NCBI GenBank assembly: GCA_949287505.1
Contig: CASEGX010000017.1
Coordinates: forward strand, 37,236-101,235
Source: an uncultured Spirochaetales bacterium
Lineage (GTDB): Bacteria; Spirochaetota; Spirochaetia; Sphaerochaetales; Sphaerochaetaceae
Length of the DNA stretch: 64,000 nucleotides
Reading direction: 5' to 3'
Below the pieces are notes generated by a model. That model was not told the origin of the DNA. It was given only the letters and a program-made list of their open reading frames with translations, and ran no database searches. Every line of letters starts with the position of its first letter. The first letter of the stretch is position 1. The translations under genes were made by a program, and so were the position numbers. Shown here one piece after another: positions 17,438 through 26,577 of this stretch.

Positions 17438-17473
17438 GGCACCTGGGAAAGTATTCCTGGGTGTCTTTCTTTC
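17438..17473 (+). terminator. Rho-independent terminator after the 5'-nucleotidase gene
   Basis: CACCTGGGAA (17440-17449) pairs with TTCCTGGGTG (17454-17463) through two G-T pairs around a 4-nt loop, followed by TCTTTCTTTC. Confidence 0.75.
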
Positions 17474-17511
17474 ATATTTATATGATATCCTTATTGAAAA
17501 CAGGAGGTCTT

Positions 17512-18786
17512 ATGCCTGATAGAAAGGACGATGATGAAAGGTTCCGTGAGATAGACGATATAGACTTCGATGACAGGGATAATCGTTATTTCCATTTCAG
17601 CAATGACGAAGAGAGTGAATATCCTGTGATGGATGATGACGATGACAGTTTTATGGATGCTGCCGATATGATAAACGATATCTTCCAGCAGCTTCTTATG
17701 TTGTTTCCATCAGACATGTATGAATATGGCCAGACAGCACTGGATGCCATTCTGTCATCTGGCAGCGGAACTCCTGAGATTTCCAACGGTATACTGAAGA
17801 AGCTTAGGAAGATGGCAAAGGACAGGGATTGTCCGGGCATTTCCATTCTGGAAGCAAAGAACTTCAAGGCAATGGCTGTCGCTGCCATAAGCTCTGGCTC
17901 TGAGGATGTCAGAACATATCTTGAAAAGGAAAGAAAAGCACTCAGTGAGTATATAAGATACTGCGACAAGCATGAATTCTATGAAGATTTCGATACCTAC
18001 CTCTTTGCAAGGATAGAAAGGGCAAAGGCTGCGAAGCTGATGGGAGAGAGAAAGGGCATATTCGTTGCCACTGTCGAGGTTCCTGAAAGCGATGGGTTTA
18101 CGATGGAGGATCTTCTTTCATCACTTTCTGGGTATTACCAGGAGATAGACGATGATACATATACAGATAACAGCTATGTTTTCATCACTGATCAGGACAA
18201 TGCCATATTAATCGAGTATAACGATAAAGCGCTTGTCTCTGAAATGATGTCCAAGCTGCCTCTTGAGCTCAGAAACACAATGAACAGCTCCGATTTCAAT
18301 ATGTCCAATGGTGTGATAAGCATTACCGTAGACTCCGGAAAGAACATCACATCATCTGCAATGGACCTTCAGCAGGTGCTTGCCGCTATCTGTTCGCTTT
18401 ATCCTGATTCTCCCCTTGTCACTCTCAATGCAAATGTTGTTTCGCCTTCTATCATTCCACTTCTCATTGAGGAGACGAATGAGAATGTCTTCTGCGATCC
18501 TGTCATGTTCCAGTTCGCTTACGATGGCTCGAAGAGTGAGGAGAGGCGAGTGTTCCGGACTCATACGGCAGATGCATGGGGCAGAAAGGATATAGGGATA
18601 ATGATGCCTGACCTTGAGGCAGATTCAGATCTCCTTTCCTGTTTGTCCATTGCGGTAACAAAGCATGTCAAGAAGGCTTTCAAGGATGGAGATCACATAG
18701 AAATACAAGGAAGAATCTTCAAAGCTTCATCATATAAGGATGACGATGATGATATAATCCTTTTAACGGAGAAGAAAAATGACTGA
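17512..18786 (+). CDS. Hypothetical acidic protein, DUF4261-like C-terminal region
   Basis: The start is the ATG at 17512, 5 bp after ACAGGAGG; the open frame reaches back to a GTG at 17461 inside the terminator. The N-terminal 45 residues are extremely acidic (runs of D and E). From about residue 175 the protein parallels the gene downstream: ERKGIFVATVEVPE here, YRRKGIFMGIVELPE there, and both end in a segment with a WGRKDI or FGAKSI motif. This layout resembles DUF4261 proteins, a weak match. There is no signal peptide. The pair overlaps by 8 bp and is surely one operon. Function unknown. Confidence 0.7.
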   Translation: MPDRKDDDERFREIDDIDFDDRDNRYFHFSNDEESEYPVMDDDDDSFMDAADMINDIFQQLLMLFPSDMYEYGQTALDAILSSGSGTPEISNGILKKLRKMAKDRDCPGISILEAKNFKAMAVAAISSGSEDVRTYLEKERKALSEYIRYCDKHEFYEDFDTYLFARIERAKAAKLMGERKGIFVATVEVPESDGFTMEDLLSSLSGYYQEIDDDTYTDNSYVFITDQDNAILIEYNDKALVSEMMSKLPLELRNTMNSSDFNMSNGVISITVDSGKNITSSAMDLQQVLAAICSLYPDSPLVTLNANVVSPSIIPLLIEETNENVFCDPVMFQFAYDGSKSEERRVFRTHTADAWGRKDIGIMMPDLEADSDLLSCLSIAVTKHVKKAFKDGDHIEIQGRIFKASSYKDDDDDIILLTEKKND

Positions 18787-19792
18787 TAAGAATATGGATG
18801 TTTTCCTTTCCATGTTAAAGGAAGCCACTGCCATGCTACCGGATGGAATGAAGGAAGCTGCAGCCCTGGCATTCCAGGCTGTGGCACTGAGTCATGGAAG
18901 AGAATATAAGAAATCACTGGAGAAACTGAGAAAGCTCCGTGCTCTCTCATTCTCGAGGGAGCCTTACTGCGATCTCCTTGCAGCAGAGAATGAGATGAAA
19001 GCCGCAGAGTGCCTTCCCGGCGATACCCCGGAAAGAAGAAGATGCCTGCTGCGTGCAAGGATGTATCTCTCCTCGTTCCTTTCCTCGACTGACATGCACA
19101 AGAAAACCGAGAAGGAAATCAACAAGGCCATGATGATGAAGGCAAGAGTGGATTACATGCTGTATCGCCGCAAAGGTATCTTCATGGGAATTGTCGAGCT
19201 TCCTGAAAACACGGAGGTGAAAGATATGGAGAGGGCCGCGAAGCTCAGGGGCATGAGCGTCCTTGATGTATCAGAAACCTCGATTCTGATGAAGCATAGG
19301 GATGGTGGCCTTTTCGGCTCTTCTCTTGAGGATCCCGGCCTTGTGGTCATTGCAGGGCTTTCAAATGGTATGGATTACCTTGAGACAGCTTCTGTTTTCA
19401 TCAGGATAGCTTCTTCTGTGATGAATCATTTCTCAGCATCTTCCTTCTATATAAACGGCGTGATGCTTGAAAAGAGCGATGTTGATGAGGCCATCCGCGA
19501 CATAATGGGCGATTCCTTCCCCGTCTGGTTCTTCGCACGTGGAAGTGAGGAGAATGTGGATGGTGCTCTGGTCCTTTCTGCCGAGGGAGCTGAGAGTTTC
19601 GGCGCGAAGAGCATCAGGATAATAGGGGCTGATTCAGAAAACAAGGATGAGGCTGCAAACGCGCTTTCCCTGATACTGGTTTATCATGTGTTTTCCGCTT
19701 CAGCGCGCCGTTCGCGATCATTCACAATCGGGGAGCATACATATGAGCGTGTCTCTTCAGACAAGGACAGTGTCACATATATTATAAAGTAG
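18779..19792 (+). CDS. Hypothetical protein, paralogue of the upstream gene (DUF4261-like)
   Basis: The 337-residue protein begins at the ATG at 18779, inside the end of the previous gene. Residues about 1-130 are helical and rich in K, E and A, perhaps a TPR-like bundle (LRKLRALSF, CLLRARMYLSSFLSS). The second half starts YRRKGIFMGIVELPE and ends with a FGAKSIRII segment and FTIGEHTYERV, in the order of DUF4261. It shares this half with its upstream neighbour at low identity, so the pair arose by an old duplication. Function unknown. Confidence 0.7.
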   Translation: MTDKNMDVFLSMLKEATAMLPDGMKEAAALAFQAVALSHGREYKKSLEKLRKLRALSFSREPYCDLLAAENEMKAAECLPGDTPERRRCLLRARMYLSSFLSSTDMHKKTEKEINKAMMMKARVDYMLYRRKGIFMGIVELPENTEVKDMERAAKLRGMSVLDVSETSILMKHRDGGLFGSSLEDPGLVVIAGLSNGMDYLETASVFIRIASSVMNHFSASSFYINGVMLEKSDVDEAIRDIMGDSFPVWFFARGSEENVDGALVLSAEGAESFGAKSIRIIGADSENKDEAANALSLILVYHVFSASARRSRSFTIGEHTYERVSSDKDSVTYIIK

Positions 19793-19800
19793 GAGGGCAT

Positions 19801-20079
19801 ATGGAAGAATACAGAAATGCAGAACAGGAGGAGAGGAAGGGGACAGACTCTTCATTTGTGCTCGGAGTCCTTTCAATAGTCTTCGTTGCCATTTGCCAGG
19901 TTGTCGGACTGATACTCGGCATCATAGGGCTTCATAAGGCCAGAAAGTCCGAAACCGGGTGGACGCTGAATGTGATCGGTATCATTCTAAATGCGGTCGT
20001 CATCGCATTAGTCATAATCCTCACTGTGGTGATGCTGGTATTGTTTGCCGGGGTGATGAATTCTTTCTATTACTGGTGA
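19801..20079 (+). CDS. Small membrane protein with DUF4190-type domain
   Basis: The 92-residue protein has a polar N-terminus, then two long hydrophobic helices (about 19-43 and 53-85) with the DUF4190 pattern: SSFVLGVLSIVF, GLILGIIGLHKARKSE and TLNVIGIILNAVVIAL. It follows AGGAGGGCAT at the ideal distance and sits 8 bp after the previous stop codon, ending that operon. Function unknown. Confidence 0.75.
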   Translation: MEEYRNAEQEERKGTDSSFVLGVLSIVFVAICQVVGLILGIIGLHKARKSETGWTLNVIGIILNAVVIALVIILTVVMLVLFAGVMNSFYYW

Positions 20080-20102
20080 CAGAGCTTTTCCGCTGGGTTT
20101 CT

Positions 20103-20133
20103 AGCTATCTCTGCAATAAGGGATAGCTTTTTT
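20103..20133 (+). terminator. Rho-independent terminator before the purine cluster
   Basis: AGCTATC (20103-20109) pairs with GATAGCT (20122-20128), followed by six T residues. Confidence 0.8.
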
Positions 20134-20213
20134 CATTTTTCAACATCTGCGGGGGAATGTGTAGAAAAAGCGGATTTATGCAATAATATCGGAAAATGGG
20201 CTGAAGGCTTTTC

Positions 20214-20268
20214 CTGTTGCATTCTGTTGCACCAATTTTGTTGACACCCCATTCTGATAATGTAGAAT
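20214..20268 (+). promoter_or_regulatory. ygfK promoter with a direct-repeat operator candidate
   Basis: A near-consensus promoter, TTGACA (20241-20246), 16 bp, TAGAAT (20263-20268), lies just before ygfK. Directly upstream of the -35 are two copies of CTGTTGCA (20214-20221 and 20224-20231), exactly 10 bp apart, one helical turn. The core GTTGCA-N4-GTTGCA recurs upstream of ygeW (inverted, perfect) and xdhA (one mismatch). The position just upstream of the -35 fits an activator site. The regulator is not identified. Confidence 0.6.
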
Positions 20269-20289
20269 CTTAAATAGAAGGAGTATGCT

Positions 20290-23200
20290 ATGGCAGATAA
20301 GATGCGTCCGGTACCATTTTCGGGACTTCTGGAAAGGATAGCTGGAGAATTGAGGAATCATGGTTCGATATTCGGTATCGATTCCTCCCTTTTCTACGAG
20401 GACAGGGGAAAGAAGAGGGTTAAGGTCTTTTCCCAGGATTGCACCGTCCCTGTAGGTCCTGCTGCCGGCCCTCATACACAGCTGGCGCAGAATATAATCG
20501 CGTCTTATCTTGAAGGTGCGAGATTCATAGAGCTCAAGACCGTCCAGATCATGGATCATCTTGAGATAGATAAACCCTGCATCGATGCCAGGGATGAAGG
20601 ATATAATGTCGAATGGTCGACGGAGTTCACGCTTGAGAAGGCCGCTGATGAATACATAAAGGCGTGGATCATCCTTCATATTCTCGAAGGTGCCATCAAA
20701 GGCCATATACCTGAGAAGCCGTCATTCATCTTCAATGCATCGGTGGGGTATAATCTTGAGGGAATAAAGAAAGACAAGATGCAGATATTCATCGATACGA
20801 TGAAGGATGCGTCCGGTACTGTTTTCTCCGATTACATTGCAGAGGCATATGCCATACTTGAAGACAACATCTTCGAAGGTACGATACTCGAAGAGAGTGC
20901 CATGCACATAAGGAAAGAGCTGGACAGGATCTCTCCTAATATCTCACCTTCGGTTACTATCTCGACAATGCATGGCTGCCCTCCAACTGAGATAGAGGCA
21001 ATCTGCAGCTATATGATCAAGGAGAAGGGATTTGATACATTCGTCAAACTCAATCCGACTCTCCTCGGTTATGATGAGGTCAGGAGAATACTTGATGAGC
21101 ACGGTTTTTCCTACGTGCAGCTCAGGAGGGAGAGCTTTGAGCATGATCTTCAGCTTTGCGATGCGATTCCGATGCTGCACAGGCTCTCGGATCTTGCCAG
21201 TGCAGAGCATAGAGGTTTCGGAGTCAAGCTCACGAATACACTCGGGACTGCGAATGAGGGAGAGGTGCTTCCAGGCTCTGAAAAATACATGTCAGGCCGT
21301 TCTCTTTTCCCTGTTTCAATCCGTGTCGCAGCCCTGCTTTCTGAGGAGTTCTGTGGTCAGCTCCCGATTTCATACTCCGGTGGTGTAAGTGCACTTAATG
21401 TTGCAGATATCTTCGAATGCGGCATCCATCCGATAACACTTGCAACGGATATGCTGCATCCGGGCGGATACACACGCCTTGTGCAGATTGCATCCATTCT
21501 GCAGGAAAAGAGCGGATGGGAGATGGAGTCAATCGATCTCGAGCGTCTTCGTGCACTTGTCAGGAGAAGCGATACCGATCCCGCATTCTGCAAAGGTGCT
21601 GAGGATGGAAGAAGGGCAAAGCTTTCGTCTCCGCTTCCGCTTACGGATTGCTTTGTCGCACCTTGTGTGGAGTCCTGTCCGATTCATCAGGACATTCCGG
21701 ATTATATAGCACTTGCCGGCGAGGGACGCTGGGCAGAGGCCATCGGTCTTATTTATCTCAAGAATGCCCTTCCGAACATAACCGGATGGATATGTGACCA
21801 TCAGTGCCAGAATCATTGTACACGCCTCGATTACGAAGGACCTGTTGCAATCCGTGCCATAAAGCGCATGGCAGCAGAGAAGGGCATGGATGAATTCGTA
21901 CGTGATATCTGGGAGAAAAGCGAGAGTGCGGATGTGAAGGCTGCGGTCATAGGTGCAGGTCCTGCAGGACTTTCAGCAGCGTACTTCCTCGCCCGTGCGG
22001 GTTTTGAGACATCCCTTTTCGAGAAAGGTCCTGCTGCCGGTGGCGTTGTCAGGAATGTAATCCCGGAATTCAGGATTCCTTCGGAAGCTGTCGATAAGGA
22101 TGTAGCATTCATCAGGGAAAGCGGTGTTGAGTTCTTCTTCAACACGGAAAAGACAGTCAAGGAACTCCGGAGTGAGGGATTTGAGTATATTTTCGTCGCA
22201 ATCGGAGCTGAGAAGCCAAATGATCCTGGTATCGGCGGAAATGGGCCGAGGGAGAGCGCAGTATCATTTTTACTGAGAGCAAAGAGAGGTGAGAATATTT
22301 CCCTTGGTTCTCATGTGGCTGTAATAGGCGGTGGAAATACTGCAATGGATGCAGCGCGCATGGCAAAGAGAATACCGGGGGTTGAAAGCGTTACTGTGAT
22401 ATACCGCCGTACAGAGGCTGAGATGCCTGCAGATTACGAGGAGTATGAAGCAGCATCCCGAGAGGGTATCGTCTTCCGCTTCCTCTCCGCTCCCGAAGAT
22501 TTCACGGATGGAAAGCTCCGTGTGAAACTCATGGAACTTGGTGAGAAGGATGCTTCCGGAAGAAGAAGACCTGTAGATACAGGAAAGAGGGCGAAGTATG
22601 ACATCGATTATGTGATTTCCGCAATCGGAGAGAAGGCTGATCAGACTGTGCTTGAGGCAATTGTATCCGGAGAAGGCGAGGATGATGGAGTCTTTATCAT
22701 CGGAGACACCGCCACAGGGCCTTCAACTGTCGTGCGCTGCATAGCTTCCGCCCGCGATGCCGTAGATAAAGCCATAGACATGGTGTATGAGGCTATCGAA
22801 GAGGAAGATGAGGACGAGGAAGAGTGCGAGTGCGGTCATCATCACCACGATGGCGAGTGCGAGTGCGGCCATCATCATGATCATGATGAGAGTGAGGAAG
22901 AAGATGTGGACGATGAGGAGCTCAGAGCTGCAGAGGATCGTTTCTTCCAGAATATCGAAGCAAAGAAGAGTGCTCTGAAGCCATCTGTTGATGAGAGCGA
23001 TGAATTCTTTGCCCGTACAGAAGCCAGACGGTGTATGGAATGCTCATATCTCTGCCTCAAATGCGTAGATGTATGTCCTAACAGGGCTAACATCGGAATC
23101 GATCTGAGGGATACAGGGCTCTTTGATGATCCGTATCAGGTACTGCATATCGATGCGTACTGCAATGAGTGCGGCAACTGTGCGACATTCTGTCCTCATT

Positions 23201-23442
23201 CAGGCAAGCCTTACAGGGATAAATTCACGCTCTTCTCACTTCCAGAGGATTTCGATAACAGCGATAACAGCGGATTCTATGCCGATGGCAATCAGCTCCG
23301 TATCCGCTATGAGGGCAAAGTCATCAATGGAGAAATCGGTAGAGATGGTGAACTGGAAGCGGATGTTCCTGATGAGATAAAGGCAATCATCGAGGAAGTC
23401 TTCCTTTCATATCCGTATCTATTGTCTCCGGTGGAGGAATAA
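20290..23442 (+). CDS. ygfK: YgfK: Fe-S/FAD oxidoreductase of the selenium-linked purine cluster (putative selenate reductase subunit)
   Basis: 1050 residues, against about 1030 for E. coli YgfK. The N-terminal half resembles the dihydroorotate-dehydrogenase-like barrel of the family. Cys motifs CVESCPIHQDIP and CDHQCQNHC (about 457-515) precede two Rossmann sites, IGAGPAGLSAAYFLARAG (about 552-570) and IGGGNTAMDAARMAKR (about 680). The C-terminus has ferredoxin-like CMECSYLCLKCVDVCP and CNECGNCATFCP. The family acts in anaerobic purine/urate breakdown, probably as a reductase moving electrons from NAD(P)H. Residues about 838-866 form a remarkable acidic insert with two ECECGHHH units, likely metal-binding. 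First gene of ygfK-ssnA-ygeY; stop overlaps ssnA by 1 bp. Confidence 0.93.
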   Translation: MADKMRPVPFSGLLERIAGELRNHGSIFGIDSSLFYEDRGKKRVKVFSQDCTVPVGPAAGPHTQLAQNIIASYLEGARFIELKTVQIMDHLEIDKPCIDARDEGYNVEWSTEFTLEKAADEYIKAWIILHILEGAIKGHIPEKPSFIFNASVGYNLEGIKKDKMQIFIDTMKDASGTVFSDYIAEAYAILEDNIFEGTILEESAMHIRKELDRISPNISPSVTISTMHGCPPTEIEAICSYMIKEKGFDTFVKLNPTLLGYDEVRRILDEHGFSYVQLRRESFEHDLQLCDAIPMLHRLSDLASAEHRGFGVKLTNTLGTANEGEVLPGSEKYMSGRSLFPVSIRVAALLSEEFCGQLPISYSGGVSALNVADIFECGIHPITLATDMLHPGGYTRLVQIASILQEKSGWEMESIDLERLRALVRRSDTDPAFCKGAEDGRRAKLSSPLPLTDCFVAPCVESCPIHQDIPDYIALAGEGRWAEAIGLIYLKNALPNITGWICDHQCQNHCTRLDYEGPVAIRAIKRMAAEKGMDEFVRDIWEKSESADVKAAVIGAGPAGLSAAYFLARAGFETSLFEKGPAAGGVVRNVIPEFRIPSEAVDKDVAFIRESGVEFFFNTEKTVKELRSEGFEYIFVAIGAEKPNDPGIGGNGPRESAVSFLLRAKRGENISLGSHVAVIGGGNTAMDAARMAKRIPGVESVTVIYRRTEAEMPADYEEYEAASREGIVFRFLSAPEDFTDGKLRVKLMELGEKDASGRRRPVDTGKRAKYDIDYVISAIGEKADQTVLEAIVSGEGEDDGVFIIGDTATGPSTVVRCIASARDAVDKAIDMVYEAIEEEDEDEEECECGHHHHDGECECGHHHDHDESEEEDVDDEELRAAEDRFFQNIEAKKSALKPSVDESDEFFARTEARRCMECSYLCLKCVDVCPNRANIGIDLRDTGLFDDPYQVLHIDAYCNECGNCATFCPHSGKPYRDKFTLFSLPEDFDNSDNSGFYADGNQLRIRYEGKVINGEIGRDGELEADVPDEIKAIIEEVFLSYPYLLSPVEE

Positions 23443-24788
23443 TGGCAGATATCCTTATTAAGAACATCACGGTCTTCGAGACAAAGCCTCCTTTTTCCAT
23501 CATTGAGAACACCGATGTTGTCATCACAGGTTCTGTGATCGAGAAGGTCGGCAAAGGTGCAGGGGAAGGCGTTGAGTGCTTGAAGATCATTGACGGCAGT
23601 GGCAAGATCCTCATTCCCGGCAATGTCTGTGCTCATCATCATTATTATTCAGGGCTGTCGCGCGGTATGCTCATTTCAGCAGGTCCGCAGACAGATTTCA
23701 TCCAGGTCCTGAAAGAATGGTGGTGGCGTCTTGACAGAGCGCTTGATGAGGAATCCATCTACTATTCTTCCCTTATATGCTCTATGGAGGCTCTTAAGCA
23801 GGGAACGACCGGCGTTGTTGACCACCATGCTTCTCCTTCATTCATAAACGGTTCCCTTTCAGCAATTGCGAAAGGCATGGAGGATGTAGGAATACGCGGT
23901 GTCACATGCTATGAGGTGACTGACCGCAATGAGGGAATGGATGAGGTCAGAAAAGGGGTTGAGGAGAATGTAAGGTTTGCAAAGGAGATTGATGGGCGCC
24001 GCACAAAGGGCGAGGATGTCCTTACTGAAGCCATGATAGGAGGACATGCTCCTTTCACTCTTCCTGACGAGGCTCTAGCTTTGATGTCGGATGCTGTGCA
24101 CTCAACAGGCCGGGGAATGCATCTCCATGTTGCGGAAGACAAGTATGATACAGTCTTCTCCCATCATTTCCATGGTGATGACATAATGACACGCCTTGAC
24201 AGATTCTCCCTCCTTGGAGATAACACTCTTCTTGTTCATGGTGTCGCGCTTTCTGAAAAGGAAGTCGAGCTGATGAATGAAAGAGGATGCTTCCTTGCTC
24301 ATAATGCACGTTCCAACATGAACAACCATGTCGGCTATTTCCCGTATCTTCCAGAAGTGAAGAAGCTCGTCATCGGAACTGATGGCTGTGGTGGCAATAT
24401 GTTTGAGGAGCTGAAGATCGCTTTCTTCAAGAACCGTGATGCCGGCGGGCCATGGTGGCCTGCAGATTATCTTGCAGCACTTTCACGTGGGAATGAGCTT
24501 CTTGAATCTGCATTCGGAAACAGAATCAAGCTCGGCCGCGTGGCACCTGGATACAAAGCTGATCTTGTGATCCTCAGCTATAATCCTCCGACACCTCTCA
24601 AGGCGGAGAATGCTGCTACACAGTTTGTCTGGGGTATGTGTTCCGGAGATGTTGAGTCAACGATTGTGAATGGTCGTCTGCTGTATGAGAACCGCCATTT
24701 CACAATGCTCGATGAGGAAAGGATTTTTGCCGGAGCAAGGCGTGCTGCTGAACGTATCTGGGCCCGTGCAGATAAAATAAAGGCATAA
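23442..24788 (+). CDS. ssnA: SsnA: putative aminohydrolase of the selenium/purine cluster
   Basis: The 448-residue protein is an amidohydrolase of the cytosine/guanine-deaminase branch. The metal-binding His cluster is NVCAHHHYYSG (about residue 64), later HVAED and LLVHGVAL supply further ligands, and GTDGCGGNMFEE holds the usual Asp. A C-terminal VAPGYKADLVILSYNPP segment is typical. SsnA is always linked with ygfK in selenium-dependent molybdenum hydroxylase clusters; a role in opening or deaminating a purine-derived ring is likely. The ATG overlaps the ygfK stop (TAATGG). Confidence 0.93.
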   Translation: MADILIKNITVFETKPPFSIIENTDVVITGSVIEKVGKGAGEGVECLKIIDGSGKILIPGNVCAHHHYYSGLSRGMLISAGPQTDFIQVLKEWWWRLDRALDEESIYYSSLICSMEALKQGTTGVVDHHASPSFINGSLSAIAKGMEDVGIRGVTCYEVTDRNEGMDEVRKGVEENVRFAKEIDGRRTKGEDVLTEAMIGGHAPFTLPDEALALMSDAVHSTGRGMHLHVAEDKYDTVFSHHFHGDDIMTRLDRFSLLGDNTLLVHGVALSEKEVELMNERGCFLAHNARSNMNNHVGYFPYLPEVKKLVIGTDGCGGNMFEELKIAFFKNRDAGGPWWPADYLAALSRGNELLESAFGNRIKLGRVAPGYKADLVILSYNPPTPLKAENAATQFVWGMCSGDVESTIVNGRLLYENRHFTMLDEERIFAGARRAAERIWARADKIKA

Positions 24789-24799
24789 AGGAGTTTTAT

Positions 24800-26017
24800 A
24801 TGATAAAGGACAGGATTGCCGAACTTGGTGAGAAGTACCGCGATTACACAGCTGAGAATCTCTCAAAGCTTGTACAGACAAAGAGCTACAGTTCCAAGGA
24901 AGAGGATGTATGCCATCTTATTGTCAGACTGTGTGAGGTAGCAGGTTTTGATGAGGTTAAGATCGAGGGGCTCGGATCTGTCGTTGGCAGAATCGGGAAT
25001 GGTCCCAAGAAGCTTGCGTTCGATGCTCATATCGATACTGTTGAGGTGGGCAATCTCAAGAACTGGACATTTGATCCGTTCTCCGGCGCTATTGAGGATG
25101 GCCTTGTGAAAGGACGAGGTGCCTCGGACCAGAAGGGCGGTGCGGCTTCCATGATCACTGCTGGCCGTATCCTCAAGGAGCTCGGATATAGTGGTGAGTA
25201 TACGATTCTCTTCACATTCACGGTCATGGAAGAGGACTGTGACGGAATGTGCTGGAAATACATGATTGAGGAAGAAGGAATCAAACCTGATCTCATTGTC
25301 TCCACTGAGCCGACAAGCTGCCGTCTCTACAGAGGACACAGAGGAAGAATGGAGATAAGGATCATTCTCCGTGGTATCTCCTGCCATGGTTCTGCTCCTG
25401 AACGCGGTGTTTCCGCAGCCTACAAAGCTGCCCGTGCCGCTCTTGCAATCGAGCAGCTCAACAAAGACCTCCAGCCCGATGATGATAATTTCCTTGGAAA
25501 AGGTACCATCACTGTGTCTCAGATAGATGTCAAAGGTCCTTCACAGTGCGCTGTCCCAGATTATGCAATGCTTTACTGTGACCGCCGTCTCACATGGGGA
25601 GAGGATGCAGAGCTTGCAATCAATCAGGTAAAGGAATATGTATCCAAAGCCACCGGTGACAAGATGGAAGACATCATTGTCGAGATGCCAGATTACGACA
25701 AGACAGCCTGGACAGGGACAAAGTACTCACAGGAGCTTTACTTCCCGACATGGAAGCTTGACGAGTCGCATCCTCTTGTACAGGCCGGTATAAAGGATTA
25801 TGAGGATCTTTTTGGCAAGAAGCCTGTTGTTGACAAGTGGACATTCTCCACGAATCTTGTAGCGACTACCGGTCGCCATAAGATTCCTGCAATCGGATTC
25901 GGACCAGGAGATGAGGCTCAGGCTCATGCACCGAACGAGATAAACAGAGTAGAGGACCTTGTGATCTGCTCAAAGTTCTATGCGCTTCTTCCTTATGCTC
26001 TTGAAGGTAAGGAATGA
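24800..26017 (+). CDS. ygeY: YgeY: M20-family metallohydrolase of the selenium/purine cluster
   Basis: A 405-residue M20 peptidase/deacetylase-type enzyme. Metal ligands are visible in AFDAHIDTVEVGN, RGASDQKGG, VMEEDCDG and STEPTSC, with a late FGPGDEAQAHAPNE. YgeY members are linked to Se-dependent molybdenum hydroxylase systems and to anaerobic purine or urate breakdown, acting on an open-ring or amino-acid-like intermediate such as a diaminopropionate derivative (inference). Ribosome site AAGGAG is upstream. The 3' end shares an ATGA overlap with the acetyltransferase. Confidence 0.93.
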   Translation: MIKDRIAELGEKYRDYTAENLSKLVQTKSYSSKEEDVCHLIVRLCEVAGFDEVKIEGLGSVVGRIGNGPKKLAFDAHIDTVEVGNLKNWTFDPFSGAIEDGLVKGRGASDQKGGAASMITAGRILKELGYSGEYTILFTFTVMEEDCDGMCWKYMIEEEGIKPDLIVSTEPTSCRLYRGHRGRMEIRIILRGISCHGSAPERGVSAAYKAARAALAIEQLNKDLQPDDDNFLGKGTITVSQIDVKGPSQCAVPDYAMLYCDRRLTWGEDAELAINQVKEYVSKATGDKMEDIIVEMPDYDKTAWTGTKYSQELYFPTWKLDESHPLVQAGIKDYEDLFGKKPVVDKWTFSTNLVATTGRHKIPAIGFGPGDEAQAHAPNEINRVEDLVICSKFYALLPYALEGKE

Positions 26018-26571
26018 TTGATGAGGAAATACTGAGAAGCGGGGTCTTGTATGACCCTGCTCCTCTTTTGAAGGATCAGCAGGAACGCCTTGAACTTCTG
26101 CGTTCATTCAATGCTTCCGCCGCCCCGGAGAGGGAGAAAATGATGTGCTCCCTCTTTGCATCTGTCGGCTCTAGTGTCTATATCGAAACACCTTTCTATG
26201 CAAACTGGGCCGGGCAGAGAGTTCATATTGGAAACAATGTGTATATTAACTTCCTTTGCTGTATGGTGGATGATGCTCCTATCTGGATAGGAGACCGTGT
26301 GATGCTGGGACCACGGGTGACTCTTTGCACAGCCTCCCATCCTCTCTCCGCCTCGCTTCGGTCGGAAGGCCTGCAGTACAACAAGGAAATCCACATTGCT
26401 GATGATGTCTGGATCTCCTCCCATGCTTTCATCGGACCTGGTGTCTCAATCGGACGGGGTTCCGTGATAGGAGCCGGCAGTGTTGTTCTCAGCGATATCC
26501 CGGAAGGTGTTCTCGCATATGGTGTTCCGGCAAGAGTCATCCGGGATATTACAGAAGATGATAAGAAATAA
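26014..26571 (+). CDS. Maltose/galactoside O-acetyltransferase-like hexapeptide enzyme
   Basis: The 185-residue protein has the N-terminal mac domain and the left-handed beta-helix of Maa/LacA acetyltransferases (VHIGNNVYINFLC, DAPIWIGDRVMLGPRVTLC, catalytic His in TASHPL, then IGRGSVIGAGSVVLSDIPEG). It acetylates sugars or related alcohols. Translational coupling to ygeY (ATGA) puts it in the purine operon, which is not a usual member. Whether it serves the pathway is unknown. Confidence 0.88.
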   Translation: MIDEEILRSGVLYDPAPLLKDQQERLELLRSFNASAAPEREKMMCSLFASVGSSVYIETPFYANWAGQRVHIGNNVYINFLCCMVDDAPIWIGDRVMLGPRVTLCTASHPLSASLRSEGLQYNKEIHIADDVWISSHAFIGPGVSIGRGSVIGAGSVVLSDIPEGVLAYGVPARVIRDITEDDKK

Positions 26572-26577
26572 TTCCAA

